Assembly (NCBI RefSeq): GCF_018070045.1
Contig: NZ_JAGPYK010000008.1
Span: 241,657 to 305,656, forward strand
Origin: Micromonospora sp. U21
GTDB taxonomy: Bacteria > Actinomycetota > Actinomycetes > Mycobacteriales > Micromonosporaceae
Direction of reading: 5' to 3'
Length of the DNA: 64,000 nucleotides
Positions 1-9,309 of the stretch are shown piece by piece. The notes beneath the pieces are model-generated. The model had not been told where the DNA came from, ran no database searches, and saw only the letters and a program-made list of their open reading frames with translations. A program made the position numbers and the translations under genes. Each line of letters starts with the position of its first letter. Within the stretch, counting starts at the first letter, position 1.

Positions 1-84
1 CGCGGGCGCTGGCTAGGCTCTCCAGATTTGCCGGGGACCGGACCGTCCATCGAGGTGCCCGCATGAGAGGGAGCCGGAGCGATC

Positions 85-2439
85 GTGCCGCCGCAGGACG
101 TGAAGCAGGCCGACTCAGCGCGCGCCGCCCCGCCCCCCAGCGGCCCCGTGTCGGCCGGGGCACCGCCGGTCGGCTCTCTGTCGGCCGGACCCAAACCGAC
201 GACCGTCGTACCAACCCCGGCCGGTCGCGCCGGCCTGCTCGCCGCAGCCGGTGTCGTGGTGCTGGAGGCGCTCTGGCTGGTTGCCGCGCTACCCGGCGCC
301 GCGCTGGTCAGCGACCTGGGCGCGCTGCTGATCGCCGGTTGGGCCACCGTCGCCTGCGCCGGGGCCGCTCGCCGTCAACCGGCCCCGCTGCGCCGGTTCT
401 GGACGCTGCTCGCGGCCACCATGGCGCTCGCCGCGCTGGGCCGGGCGATCTGGACGGCGCAACGGCTCGGCGGCGGCGACCTGCCGCACACCCCGCTGAT
501 CGGGGCGGTCTTCACCGCCGGCATCCTCACCGGCACCGCGGCACTGCTCTGTTCGCCCTCCGCGCCCCGGACCGCCGTCGGGCGGGCCCGGACGCTGCTG
601 GACGGGGTGATCGTCGCGCTGGCCCTGGTGCCGATCGGCTGGGTGCTGGTGTTCCGTGGCGTCGCCGCCGCCGAGCTGGCCGACCCGGCGCGCACGCTGG
701 GGTTGCTCTACCCGATGTTCGACCTGATGCAGCTCACCATCCTGGTCGCGGTCGCCGGTCCGGCCCGAACGGTGTGGCGGCCGATGAGCGTGCTCGCGGC
801 CAGCCTCACCATCCGGGTGCTCGCCGACGTCGGGTACGTCTCGCTGGTCGCGCGCGGCGACTACGCCGCCGGTCACCTGATCGACCTGTGCTGGCCGCTG
901 AGCTACCTGCTGATCGGTCTGGCCGGCAGGTACCCGCCGCCGCCGGACTGCGACGGCACCGACGACACCGCCGAGTCGTCGCCGCCGCCGTGGTGGCGGG
1001 TGGCGCTGCCGTACCTGCCGGTGGGTGGGGCGATCATCGCGGTGGTGCTGGCCCGCCGGCCCACCGGGCAGACCCCGCAGCTGGTCTTCGCGACGATGAT
1101 GGCGCTGCTCGCGGCCCTCGCGGTACGCCAGGGGCTGGCCGCCAACGAGAACCTGCGCCTGGTGGCCCGGCTGCGCCGCCTCGCGTACGGCGACCAGCTC
1201 ACCGGGCTGCCCAACCGGCTGTTGTTCAACCGGCGACTGCGCATGGCCCTGCGCGACGGCCGGCCGGTGGCCGTACTGCTGCTCGACCTGGACGGGTTCA
1301 AGCAGGTCAACGACCGGTTCGGGCACGCCACCGGCGACACCCTGCTCACCGGGCTGGCGGCCCGGATGCGGGCCGCGGTCAACGGTGACGGCACCATCGC
1401 CCGGCTCGGCGGCGACGAGTTCGCGGTGCTGGTCCACGGCGACCGACCGGTGCCCCCGGAGCAGCTCGCCGAACGGCTGCTGGGCGCCCTGCAACCCTCC
1501 GACGGAGACGAGGACGTGGGCGTGCATCCGTCGGCGAGCATCGGCATCGCCGAGTACGGGCCGCAGCACGCCTCGCACACCGACCTGCTGCGCGACGCCG
1601 ACATCGCCATGTACGCGGCCAAGGCGGCCGGGAAGTCCGCGTACCGGACGTGCACCCCGGCGCTGCGCGAGTCGGCTGTCTCCCGGGCCGAGCTGATCGC
1701 CGACCTGCGGCGGGCCTTCGACGAGCAGCAGCTGCATCTGGAGTTCCAACCGATCGTCGACCTGGGCACCGGTGCGATCCGCAGCGCGGAGGCGCTGGTG
1801 CGCTGGCGGCACCCGCGGCTCGGGATGCTGCCGCCGGCCCGGTTCCTGCCGCTGGCGGAGGAGACCGGGTTGATCCTGCCGATCGACCGCTGGGTGATCC
1901 ACGAGGCGTGCCGGGCCGCGGCGACGTGGCGGGACCGGGCGCCGGAGGCGACCGTCGCGGTGAACATCTCCGCGGCGCACCTGCGCCGGCCCGACCTGAT
2001 CGCCACGGTCACCGAGGCCACCGCCGGGGCCGGGCTGGCGCCGCGCGCGTTGACCCTGGAGCTGACCGAGTCGGCGTTGATCGAGGGGACCGACGCGGTG
2101 CTGGAGCGGCTGCGTCAGCTCCGGGAGCTGGGCATCGGCATCGCCATCGACGACTTCGGCACCGGCTACTCGTCGCTGAGTTACCTGCACCGCATCCCGG
2201 CCACCGAGCTGAAGATCGACCGTTCGTTCGTGGCCCGGCTGGGTGCGGACGACCGGGCGTACGCCACGGTGGAGATGGTCACCCGGCTGGCCGGCGCGTT
2301 CGACCTGGCGGTGGTCGCCGAGGGTGTGGAGACCGAGCGTCAGCACGAGGCGGTCACCGCGATCGGCTGCCCGCGCGGCCAGGGCTATCTGTACGGGCGG
2401 CCGGACGGCCCCGGCACGGTGGGTCAGAATCGGCCTTGA
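85..2439 (+). CDS. Membrane-bound GGDEF-EAL cyclic-di-GMP signalling protein
   Basis: A 784-residue protein with several hydrophobic segments over about residues 45-340, then a diguanylate cyclase domain and a phosphodiesterase domain. The signature GGDEF is intact at residues 442-446 and EAL at 569-571, followed by DDFGTGYSSL from about residue 689, a motif typical of EAL domains. It probably makes and/or breaks cyclic-di-GMP at the membrane. No RxxD inhibitory site is evident just upstream of GGDEF. The GTG start has a purine-rich GAGAGGGAG before it. Which activity dominates cannot be told from sequence. Confidence 0.93.
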   Translation: MPPQDVKQADSARAAPPPSGPVSAGAPPVGSLSAGPKPTTVVPTPAGRAGLLAAAGVVVLEALWLVAALPGAALVSDLGALLIAGWATVACAGAARRQPAPLRRFWTLLAATMALAALGRAIWTAQRLGGGDLPHTPLIGAVFTAGILTGTAALLCSPSAPRTAVGRARTLLDGVIVALALVPIGWVLVFRGVAAAELADPARTLGLLYPMFDLMQLTILVAVAGPARTVWRPMSVLAASLTIRVLADVGYVSLVARGDYAAGHLIDLCWPLSYLLIGLAGRYPPPPDCDGTDDTAESSPPPWWRVALPYLPVGGAIIAVVLARRPTGQTPQLVFATMMALLAALAVRQGLAANENLRLVARLRRLAYGDQLTGLPNRLLFNRRLRMALRDGRPVAVLLLDLDGFKQVNDRFGHATGDTLLTGLAARMRAAVNGDGTIARLGGDEFAVLVHGDRPVPPEQLAERLLGALQPSDGDEDVGVHPSASIGIAEYGPQHASHTDLLRDADIAMYAAKAAGKSAYRTCTPALRESAVSRAELIADLRRAFDEQQLHLEFQPIVDLGTGAIRSAEALVRWRHPRLGMLPPARFLPLAEETGLILPIDRWVIHEACRAAATWRDRAPEATVAVNISAAHLRRPDLIATVTEATAGAGLAPRALTLELTESALIEGTDAVLERLRQLRELGIGIAIDDFGTGYSSLSYLHRIPATELKIDRSFVARLGADDRAYATVEMVTRLAGAFDLAVVAEGVETERQHEAVTAIGCPRGQGYLYGRPDGPGTVGQNRP

Positions 2440-2457
2440 CCCTGACGTAGCGGCAGG
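2436..2457 (+). promoter_or_regulatory. Possible TipA-type autoregulatory promoter/operator
   Basis: TTGACC at 2436-2441 overlaps a short imperfect dyad (CCTG at 2441-2444, CAGG at 2454-2457), about 50 bases before the start of the MerR/TipAS gene. MerR regulators of this type usually control their own promoter through a dyad between -35 and -10. No convincing -10 is seen, so this is an inference. Confidence 0.35.
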
Positions 2458-2489
2458 CGGGAGCCTGGTTCCCGGAAGGGAGGGGAACC

Positions 2490-3248
2490 ATGGCATACAC
2501 GGTGGGTCAGGTGGCGAGAGTCGCCGGCGTGACGGTACGGACGCTGCACCACTACGACGAGATCGGCCTGCTCTCGCCGAGCGGGCGGACCCCGGCCAGC
2601 TACCGCCGCTACGACGACGCGGACCTGGAACGGTTGCAGCTCGTCCTGTACTACCGGGAGCTGGGTTTCCCGCTGGAGGAGATCGCCGCCATCATCGACG
2701 ACCCGGCGGCCGACCCGGCCGCGCACCTGCGCCGCCAGCACGAGTTGCTGACGGTACGGATCAAGCGGTTGCAGGAGATGGTCACGGCGATCGAGTTCGC
2801 GATGGAGGCGAGCAAGTTGAACATCCAACTCACGCCCGAGGATCGGTTCGAGGTCTTCGGCGACTTCAACCCGGAGGAGCACGAGGCCGAGGCCGAGCAG
2901 CGTTGGGGCGACACGGACGCGTACCGGGAGTCGAACCGGCGGGCGTCGCGCTACACGAAGGACGACTGGCTGCGGATCAAGGCGGAGAACGAGGACTGGG
3001 GCCGACGGATCGTCGCGGTGCTGGCCTCGGGCGTCCCGGCGGACAGCCCGGAGGCGATGGAGCTGGCCGAGGAGCACCGGCAGATCATCAGCCGCTGGTT
3101 CTACGAGTGCTCGTACGAGGTGCACACCGGTCTGGCCGACATGTACCTGGCCGACGAGCGATTCACCAGGCACTACGAGGACGTCGCCCCGGGGCTGGCG
3201 GCGTACCTGAACGAGGCGATCCACGCCAACGCGATCAGCCGCGCCTGA
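2490..3248 (+). CDS. MerR-family regulator with TipAS-type ligand-binding domain
   Basis: A 252-residue regulator. Residues 1-70 are a MerR winged helix (TVGQVARVAGVTVRTLHHYD, then the ARRYD-like YRRYDDADLERL). A helical dimerisation segment covers about 71-105. The remainder resembles the TipAS antibiotic-recognition domain (FEVFGDFNPEEHEAEAEQRW and a region near WFYECSYEVHTGLADMY). Known TipA proteins bind thiopeptides and switch on multidrug tolerance genes. A strong GGAAGGGAGGGG ribosome binding site precedes the ATG. No co-transcribed transporter is next to it, so the target is unknown. Confidence 0.93.
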   Translation: MAYTVGQVARVAGVTVRTLHHYDEIGLLSPSGRTPASYRRYDDADLERLQLVLYYRELGFPLEEIAAIIDDPAADPAAHLRRQHELLTVRIKRLQEMVTAIEFAMEASKLNIQLTPEDRFEVFGDFNPEEHEAEAEQRWGDTDAYRESNRRASRYTKDDWLRIKAENEDWGRRIVAVLASGVPADSPEAMELAEEHRQIISRWFYECSYEVHTGLADMYLADERFTRHYEDVAPGLAAYLNEAIHANAISRA

Positions 3249-3292
3249 TCGGCCGGGAGGCCGAGCGGAAACGGCGGCCGGTGCGGTCCGGC

Positions 3293-3298
3293 TAGTAT
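3293..3298 (+). promoter_or_regulatory. -10-like element before the LppX-like gene
   Basis: TAGTAT lies 63 bases before the start at 3362, in a very GC-rich stretch; no matching -35 is seen. It is a plausible extended -10 promoter. Confidence 0.35.
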
Positions 3299-3361
3299 GG
3301 CCCGACCGCACCGCGGTCAGCGTCGATCGGCCACCGGCCGACGGGCGCGCCGCTCGGGGAG

Positions 3362-4153
3362 ATGACCGTGAACAAGCCGAAGCTGGTCGCCGCGGGCGCC
3401 GTCCTGGCCGTGGCGATCGCCGCCGGGGTGTGGGCCCTGGTCGCCGGGGGCGATGAGCCCGACGCGGGTCGCCCGGCTGCCGGCGCGTCGCCCGTCCCGG
3501 CCGCGACCGACCCGGTCAGCGTGCTGGTCGCCGCCGCAGCGAAGATCGACCAGCAGACCTACAAGCTGACCCTGGGCGCCGGCGGGGAGGCGGGCGGGGA
3601 CGGCACGGTGGTGCTCTGGGACCCGAAGGCGCGGCGCGGCCTGGAGACCACCTCGCTCAAGGTGCCCACCGGCGAGGTGAAGATCGAGCGGCTGACGACC
3701 GGGCCGGACGTCTACGTGCGGATCACCGCCCCGGACCGCCGGATCCCGGTCTGGGACGGGCGTACCTGGTGGCACGTCGGCGCCCCGGGCGCGCCCGCCG
3801 CGCAGCAGGGCCTGGACAACACCCGGCTGGCCGGCACGTTGACCGCGCCGGCGGAGGTCCGGCAGACCGGCGTCCGGGAGTACGCCGGCACGTTGGACCT
3901 GCGCGAGAGCGGCGCGGTGCTGGGCAGCGGGGTCGGGACCGTGCTCGGCGACCGGGCCGCGGCGGTGCCGTTCACCGCCACCGTGGACGAGCAGGGGCGG
4001 CTGGTCCGCTACCGGATCGAGCTGGCCAGCGAGCAGTCGCAGACCGCGCGGCTGGACCTGACGTACTCGGACTTCGGGCTGCCGGTGACGGCCGAGCCGC
4101 CGGCGGCGGACCTGGTCGGCGAGGACCCGCCGCCGAACATCCCCGGCGCCTGA
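3362..4153 (+). CDS. Secreted or membrane-anchored LppX/LprG-like protein
   Basis: A 263-residue protein with one N-terminal hydrophobic helix (about residues 9-28) and an Ala/Pro-rich linker. The rest looks like the beta-rich LppX_LprAFG fold (DQQTYKLTLGAGGEA, then VYVRITAPDRRIPVWDGRTW, and a C-terminal DLTYSDFGLPVTAEPP). Relatives in mycobacteria carry lipids across the cell envelope. No lipobox cysteine follows the hydrophobic helix, so it is probably not a lipoprotein but a secreted or signal-anchored form. It stands alone between a regulator and a convergent hydrolase gene. Confidence 0.7.
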   Translation: MTVNKPKLVAAGAVLAVAIAAGVWALVAGGDEPDAGRPAAGASPVPAATDPVSVLVAAAAKIDQQTYKLTLGAGGEAGGDGTVVLWDPKARRGLETTSLKVPTGEVKIERLTTGPDVYVRITAPDRRIPVWDGRTWWHVGAPGAPAAQQGLDNTRLAGTLTAPAEVRQTGVREYAGTLDLRESGAVLGSGVGTVLGDRAAAVPFTATVDEQGRLVRYRIELASEQSQTARLDLTYSDFGLPVTAEPPAADLVGEDPPPNIPGA

Positions 4154-4159
4154 GCCGGT

Positions 4160-5587
4160 TCACTCCTCGTACGCCCCCTCCGTCGGCGTGACCAGGTAGT
4201 CGTAGACGGTGCGGGCCATCCGGCGGACCGTCTCGTCGCCGGTGTCCATCGGCCCGGCGGTGAGGAACGCGACGGCGGTCTCCGAGCCGGGGATCAGGTA
4301 GTAGCCGACGTCGTGCGAGGCGTCCGGCAGGTCACCGGTCTTGTGCGCCACCGGCACCCCGGACGGCAGCGCCGCCGGGATCTTCGTGTTGAGGGTCTGC
4401 TCCCGCATGAAGCCGATCATCAGGTCCCGGGACGCGGGGCTGAGGATCTCGCCGTCCCAGAGCGCGCCGAGCAACGACACCACGTCGTCGGGGCTGGTGT
4501 AGTTCTCCTCGCCGCGCAGCGCGGCCGCGCTGTCGAGCATCCGGCGGGCCAGGATGGTGGACCGCTGGTTCATCGAGTCGATCAGCGCGTTGACCGGGGC
4601 GAACCCGCCCAGGTAGGTGATCAGCACGTTCGCGGCGATGTTGTCGCTGTACTTGATCAGGTACTGGGCGAGCCGGTGCAGGGTGACCACCTGGGGGAAC
4701 GTCTCGAACTGGAGCTGACCGGTGCCACCGACCACGTCGGCCGGGGTGACCAGCACGCCGTCGTCGAGGGAGACCTGTCCACAGTCGACCCGGCGGAGCA
4801 GCTCGACCAGGATCCACAGCTTGATCACGCTGGCCGCCTTGGGGCGGAGTGCGCCGTTGACCGCGATCTGCTGATCGGCGTACCGGCCGGACAGGTCCCG
4901 GACGGTGACCCCGGCGGGGTTGAGGCTCGCGTCGGCGACCACCCGGGCGAGCTGCCCGCTGAGCGGGAACAGCCGGGCTCCCGCGACCGGGTCGGTGGGC
5001 GGCTGCGGGCTGGTGACCACCTCGCCGGTCAGCTCGGTCGGCGGATGGTGGCGCCGGATCACCTCTAGCGCGCCCTGGCTGCGCCCGACCAGCGGTACCC
5101 GGTAGCGGTAGCTTTTGCCCGCGACGGTGACCTCGCCGCTGGCCACTCCTGCGGCGACGCGCATGTCGGGGTCGGCGACCCGGCCGGTGTCGCCGTCGCA
5201 GGCCCGGTACCGCACGGTGTGCCCGAGCGAGTCCACCGCGAACACCCCGCCGGGGAACGACAGCCAGGACACCTCGCTGGTGGGTGCCCGCTCCGGCGTC
5301 GGCTCCACACCGGGCTCGTGCCCCGCCCCCGGCTCGCCGCCCGGCTCGGCCCCGTACCCCGGGTCGGCCTGCTGGCCCGGCGCGGCCGCCGGCCCCGGGT
5401 CGGGGTTGTCCGCGGTGGCCGGCCCGGTCGTCGCGACCAGGGCGAGCAAGACCGCCGCCGCCAGCCACTTCAGGGGTACGCGGATGAGTGGACCTGGCCG
5501 CGAAGATGAGCCGTTATTGTCGCTTTTTCTCACGTTTGCACGATATGAAGCGCGGGCGGCCGGCGGGGTCGTCGGGATTGGCGTCAC
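4160..5587 (-). CDS. Class A beta-lactamase-like serine hydrolase (exported)
   Basis: A 475-residue exported protein: basic N-terminus, hydrophobic segment (about 38-56), a Pro/Gly/Glu-rich linker (60-105), a short extra domain, then a penicillin-binding/class A beta-lactamase fold. The catalytic SxxK is SVIK at 253-256, the SDN box is YSDN at 313-316 and the KTG box is HKTG at 415-418, so it should be an active serine hydrolase. The Ala/Pro-rich front is unlike a plain secreted beta-lactamase, so a cell-wall peptidase role is equally possible. The start is uncertain: GTG at 5587 is used here and a GTG at 5533 is an alternative. Confidence 0.85.
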   Translation of the reverse strand: MTPIPTTPPAARASYRANVRKSDNNGSSSRPGPLIRVPLKWLAAAVLLALVATTGPATADNPDPGPAAAPGQQADPGYGAEPGGEPGAGHEPGVEPTPERAPTSEVSWLSFPGGVFAVDSLGHTVRYRACDGDTGRVADPDMRVAAGVASGEVTVAGKSYRYRVPLVGRSQGALEVIRRHHPPTELTGEVVTSPQPPTDPVAGARLFPLSGQLARVVADASLNPAGVTVRDLSGRYADQQIAVNGALRPKAASVIKLWILVELLRRVDCGQVSLDDGVLVTPADVVGGTGQLQFETFPQVVTLHRLAQYLIKYSDNIAANVLITYLGGFAPVNALIDSMNQRSTILARRMLDSAAALRGEENYTSPDDVVSLLGALWDGEILSPASRDLMIGFMREQTLNTKIPAALPSGVPVAHKTGDLPDASHDVGYYLIPGSETAVAFLTAGPMDTGDETVRRMARTVYDYLVTPTEGAYEE

Positions 5588-5618
5588 CCGTCCGGGGCGG
5601 TCGTGTCCTGATGAGCGC

Positions 5619-5653
5619 TATACCTCAGCGGTATAGATATGACTCTGAGGTAT
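5619..5653. promoter_or_regulatory. Nested inverted repeats upstream of the hydrolase gene
   Basis: TATACC (5619-5624) and GGTATA (5630-5635) form a 6-bp dyad. ATACCTCAG (5620-5628) also pairs with CTGAGGTAT (5645-5653) as a perfect 9-bp inverted repeat. The cluster sits 32 bases before the hydrolase start and is unusually AT-rich. It may be an operator for that gene; the protein that binds it is unknown. Confidence 0.4.
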
Positions 5654-5702
5654 CACGGTCATCAGGAACACCAGGCCCGGCGGGGACTCCGAGCAGGACG
5701 GG

Positions 5703-7262
5703 TCAGGTCGGTGGCGCCGCGGGGAAGTGCTCCGTGGGCAGGCCGGGCGCCAGCCGGCGCATGGAGAAGAAGGTGGGCACCAGCGCTTCGTACAGCTCGG
5801 CGAAGAGCGGCAGCAGCGCCGCGTACGTGGCCGCGGCGGCCGGGTCGGGGCGGACGGTCTCCTCGATCCGCCCCAGATCGGTGGCCATGTCGATGCTGGG
5901 GATCAGCCCCAGCGCCTGCATGCCGAGCAGGGCCGCGCCGAAGCCCGACCCCTCGGGCCCGGCCGGGAAGCTCACCGGCAGGCCGAGCACGTCGGCGAGC
6001 ATCTGGCGCCACAGGCCGCTGCGGGCGAAGCCACCGCCGGCCCGGATCTCGCGGACCTCGTTGCCGGCCGCGCGTACGGAGTTGAGCACCAGCGCGAGCT
6101 GCTGGCAGACTCCCTCGAGCGCGGCCCGTATCAGGTGCTCCCGGCGGTGCGCGTGGGTCAGCCCCACGTACGCGCCGCGTGGCAGGGCGCTCCAGTGCGG
6201 CGCCCGCTCGCTGTTCAGGTAGGGCAGCATGATGAGCCCGCCCGAGCCGACCGGCGCGCGGGCGGCCAGCGCCACCAGCTCCTCCTCGGAGCGCTCGCCC
6301 AGGTCCGGGGCGAGCGCCTCGCCGGCCCAGCGGAGCACGATGCCGCCGTTGTTGATCGCCCCGCCGACCACCCAGCGGTCCTCGGTCAGCGCGTAGCAGA
6401 ACACCCCGCCGAGCGGGTCCACGCCGGGCCGTTCGACCATCACCCGCATCGCGCCGCTGGTGCCGATCGTGCAGGCCACCATGCCGGGGCGCACCGCGCC
6501 GAGGCCAAGGTTGGCCAGCGGCCCGTCGCCGGCGCCGACCACCACCGGGGTGCGCTGCGGTAGGCCGGTCGCCGTCGCCGCCTGCGGGGTGAGCCCCGGC
6601 AGCACGGTGGTGGTGGAGACCAGTTGCGGCAGCTGCTCCGCGGTGATGCCGGCGATGGTCAGCGCCTCGCCGTCCCACTCCAGCTTGTGGATGTCCATCA
6701 GGCCGGTGGCCGAGGCGACGGAGTGGTCGGTGACCAGCGCGTCGCAGAGCCGCAGCAGCACCCAGTCCTTGATGCCGACCCAGTGGGCGACCCGTTCGAA
6801 GAGCTTCGGCTCCTGCTCGGAGAACCAGAGCAGCTTGGGCAGCGGCGACATCGGGTGCATCGGCGTCCCGGTCCGGCGGTGCAGGGCCAGGCCGGACGGC
6901 ACCGCCCGCAGGCGCTCGGCCTGCCGGGTGGCTCGCGCGTCGGCCCAGGTCACCGACGGGGTCAGCGGGCTGCCGACCGGGTCCAGCCCGATCAGGCTGT
7001 GCATGGCGGAACCGAACGACAGCCCGGTCACCGGCTCGGTCAGCTCGGCCACCACCGCGCGGATCGACTGCAGCACCGCGTCGAGGATGAGGTGCGGGTC
7101 CTGCTCGGCGTACCCGGGCTGGGGATCGTTGAGCGGGTAGCCGATCGACTGGCTGGCGAGCTGCCGGCCGCCGGTGTCGTACGCGACGGTCTTGGTGCTG
7201 GTGGTGCCGATGTCGACGCCGATCACCACCCCGAACCGGGTGTCCTGCGGCACGATCGTCAC
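5703..7262 (-). CDS. FGGY-family carbohydrate kinase, probably gluconokinase
   Basis: A 519-residue kinase of the FGGY family. Residues 13-28 carry the N-terminal phosphate-1 motif (GVDIGTTSTKTVAYD) and the middle holds VVVGAGDGPLANLG and CTIGTSGAMR, typical of the sugar-kinase/actin ATPase fold; the C-terminal GGGFARSGLWRQMLADVLG is the adenosine motif. The length and N-terminus fit bacterial gluconokinases that phosphorylate gluconate to 6-phosphogluconate. Xylulokinase is the main alternative. The GTG start has GGAGGGG just upstream. No gluconate permease or regulator is adjacent. Confidence 0.82.
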   Translation of the reverse strand: MTIVPQDTRFGVVIGVDIGTTSTKTVAYDTGGRQLASQSIGYPLNDPQPGYAEQDPHLILDAVLQSIRAVVAELTEPVTGLSFGSAMHSLIGLDPVGSPLTPSVTWADARATRQAERLRAVPSGLALHRRTGTPMHPMSPLPKLLWFSEQEPKLFERVAHWVGIKDWVLLRLCDALVTDHSVASATGLMDIHKLEWDGEALTIAGITAEQLPQLVSTTTVLPGLTPQAATATGLPQRTPVVVGAGDGPLANLGLGAVRPGMVACTIGTSGAMRVMVERPGVDPLGGVFCYALTEDRWVVGGAINNGGIVLRWAGEALAPDLGERSEEELVALAARAPVGSGGLIMLPYLNSERAPHWSALPRGAYVGLTHAHRREHLIRAALEGVCQQLALVLNSVRAAGNEVREIRAGGGFARSGLWRQMLADVLGLPVSFPAGPEGSGFGAALLGMQALGLIPSIDMATDLGRIEETVRPDPAAAATYAALLPLFAELYEALVPTFFSMRRLAPGLPTEHFPAAPPT

Positions 7263-7486
7263 CCCCTCCGCACAGCGGTGCCGCGGCGTCGCCGCCGGCT
7301 GCGGCTGACGTTACCGAGATGGCGACCGCCCCCGCAGGGCACGTGGAAAGGTGCGCTATCGGCCTATCGTTCGGTTTGCTCCGCCGATCGGTTACTTCGC
7401 CCCTTTCTGGCGTGTCCGGGTGGCGCGCCGCCACTGTTAACACGTGTGACACCCCGGTTGGTGGCCGGCGCGGCGAAGGAGTCGGC

Positions 7487-8635
7487 GTGGCAAAGACTGA
7501 TTCGACGGGTTCCACATGGCGGTACCGGTGGGCGCGACGGCAGAACGTTCGGCGGGTCCGCACGTTCCGCGGCGCGGAGGCGGCGTGGCGGCGACGCGAC
7601 GACGAGTTGCGGCGGCTGCGCGCGCTGGCCGCTGACTTCCAGGGCTCCGCGGCCGCCGGTGCCGGCCTGCCGCTGGAGCTGGCCGGTGACGAGGTGGTGC
7701 TCTGGGCGCTGCCGGCCGCGCAGCTGGTCGAGGTGCGGCACACCACGGTGCTGCCCGCGCCGGACCTCACGGTCGCCCCGCCGGCCGGGCCGCTGCGCCC
7801 GCGCCGCCCGGACGGCGTCCGGGTCACCGACGCCGGCATGGCGGTGATCACCAGCCGTCGGCTGGTGCTGCTCGGCGGTCGCGGCCGGCGCGACTGGGCG
7901 TACGGCAGGATGACCGGCCTGGCCCACGACCCGGCGGCGCCGGTCACCCTGATCCAGGTGCTGGACCGGCGGCGTACCTCCGGGCTGATGCTGCCCACCG
8001 ACGCGGCGGCGGACTTCCGGTTCAAGCTCACCCTGGCCTTCGCCGACGCGATCGAGCAGCGTGCCTCGGTGCTCGCCCAGCTCGACGAGCTGATCGCCGA
8101 GCACGCCCAGCTCAAGCCGTTCCGGCCGGCCGTGGCCACGCCCGCGCAGGCCCGGCTCTCCACCCTGGTGCCCGGTGGGCGGCGGACCGTCGCGGTGGCC
8201 GCGGCCGTCGCGCTGCTGGTGCCGGCGGCGCTGCTGGAGTCCGACCCGTCCGACCCGACCGGTGGCGGCGAGATCGCGGTCGCGGCCACCGCCGCGCCCA
8301 CTGCCAGCGCGGTCCCGGCGCTGGTCCGCCCGGCGGCCGCACCGTCGGCGCCCCGCACATCGCAGAAGCCGGCGAAGTCGCCGCGCCCGTTGCCCACCGC
8401 GGCAGGCGACCCGCGCTGCGGCGCTCCGGTCAATCCGCTGGGGTACGACTTCTGCAGCGGCACCCGCATCCGCCGGCCGGCCGTCGAGGTGTGCGACTGG
8501 TTCGACTGCGTGCCGCAGTTCTGGGCCGGCCGGGGCTACCTGGTGCAGTGCCGCGACGGCTCGGTCAGCCTGACCGGCGGCCGGTCGAACGCCTGCGCCG
8601 AGCATCGGGGCGTGCGGCGAACCGTTGCGAAGTGA
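7487..8635 (+). CDS. Conserved membrane protein with cysteine-rich tail (paralogue of the 11.5-kb gene)
   Basis: I choose the GTG at 7487 because GAAGGAG lies 7 bases upstream; this gives 382 residues. The N-terminal half resembles the protein encoded at 11470-12738 along its length: an Arg-rich start, LPLELAGDEVV, an AGMAVITSRRLVLLGGRGRRDW block and a helical ALAFADAIEQRA segment. One membrane helix follows (about residues 230-248), then a Pro/Ala linker and a tail with six cysteines and several aromatics. The AVITSRRLVL part recalls PH-like or GRAM-like folds. Topology suggests a cytoplasmic sensor with an exported disulphide-bonded domain. Function unknown. Confidence 0.75.
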   Translation: MAKTDSTGSTWRYRWARRQNVRRVRTFRGAEAAWRRRDDELRRLRALAADFQGSAAAGAGLPLELAGDEVVLWALPAAQLVEVRHTTVLPAPDLTVAPPAGPLRPRRPDGVRVTDAGMAVITSRRLVLLGGRGRRDWAYGRMTGLAHDPAAPVTLIQVLDRRRTSGLMLPTDAAADFRFKLTLAFADAIEQRASVLAQLDELIAEHAQLKPFRPAVATPAQARLSTLVPGGRRTVAVAAAVALLVPAALLESDPSDPTGGGEIAVAATAAPTASAVPALVRPAAAPSAPRTSQKPAKSPRPLPTAAGDPRCGAPVNPLGYDFCSGTRIRRPAVEVCDWFDCVPQFWAGRGYLVQCRDGSVSLTGGRSNACAEHRGVRRTVAK

Positions 8636-8691
8636 CCGTTTAACGCCCGTTTAGACCCGCTCGTCGGCTTCAATCGGCCAGAATCAACCGG

Positions 8692-9219
8692 GTGGAGATC
8701 CGGTCTGACGACGGTGCCCGGGTGCGGGTCCGCCCGGTCGGCTACCAGCCTGGCATCGACCCGCCCGACGACCCTGACCGGGCCGCGCCCGGTTGGCACG
8801 ACTGGCTGCTGATCGAGGTGGACGCCCGCACCGCCGACGGCCAGACCTGGTCGCACCACTACCCGAGCCTGATGGTCGAGGAGGCTCGCGCGCTGGGCGG
8901 CTGGCTGCGCGGGCAGGCGAAGGCGGCCGCCGGGCCGAGCCCACCACCGGCGACGGTCCGTTTCACCGAACCCAACCTGGCCCTGCGGACCCGGGTGATC
9001 CGCCGTCGCCGGCTGGAGCTGACCGTGGAGTTCTCCGCCGAGTCGCTGCCGCCGTGGATGCGCCGGCCGCCCACCGCGATCTATCCGCTGATCCTCACCG
9101 TCTCCGCGGACGCGCTGGCCGTCGCCGCCGAGCAGTGGGCCGAGCACTGCGAGGCGTACCCGCCGCGCGCGCCGTCGCGGTTTCCGGCCCGAGGTCCGTT
9201 GCCCGGCCCGCTCGGGTAG
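8692..9219 (+). CDS. Conserved hypothetical protein
   Basis: A 175-residue protein with no signal peptide or membrane helix. It contains a two-layer pattern (DWLLIEVDARTADGQTWSHH and RVIRRRRLELTVEFSAESLP), a layout that recalls WapI-type immunity or related small beta-rich domains, but I cannot assign it. It starts with GTG after an AT-richer gap and lies upstream of, but not overlapping, the epoxide hydrolase leader. Confidence 0.65.
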   Translation: MEIRSDDGARVRVRPVGYQPGIDPPDDPDRAAPGWHDWLLIEVDARTADGQTWSHHYPSLMVEEARALGGWLRGQAKAAAGPSPPPATVRFTEPNLALRTRVIRRRRLELTVEFSAESLPPWMRRPPTAIYPLILTVSADALAVAAEQWAEHCEAYPPRAPSRFPARGPLPGPLG

Positions 9220-9255
9220 GGTGATCTTCGTCAGCCATGAGAGGAGGTGAGCCCG

Positions 9256-9309
9256 GTGATTACCAATCGTCATTCCTGGGCGCTCTTCTCGGCCGTCCCC
9301 CTCAGCTGA
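9256..9309 (+). CDS. Leader peptide upstream of the epoxide hydrolase
   Basis: A 17-codon open frame starting GTG with a near-perfect GAGGAGGTGA ribosome binding site and ending TGA at 9307-9309. It encodes (V/M)ITNRHSWALFSAVPLS. It is out of frame with the downstream gene and its second half overlaps the left arm of a hairpin, so ribosome stalling here could change the downstream fold. Its sequence does not match a leader I know. A TAGGGT -10-like element lies at 9217-9222. Confidence 0.55.
   Translation: MITNRHSWALFSAVPLS

Noticed and set aside
289..2496. Long minus-strand open frame (735 codons) antisense to the GGDEF-EAL gene
   Set aside because: It mirrors the coding frame of a high-GC gene; composition is Gly/Arg/Gln-rich with no motif, and the plus-strand protein is clearly real. 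Other long antisense openings (for example 5662-8469, 13652-16501 and 15942-17600) are rejected for the same reason.
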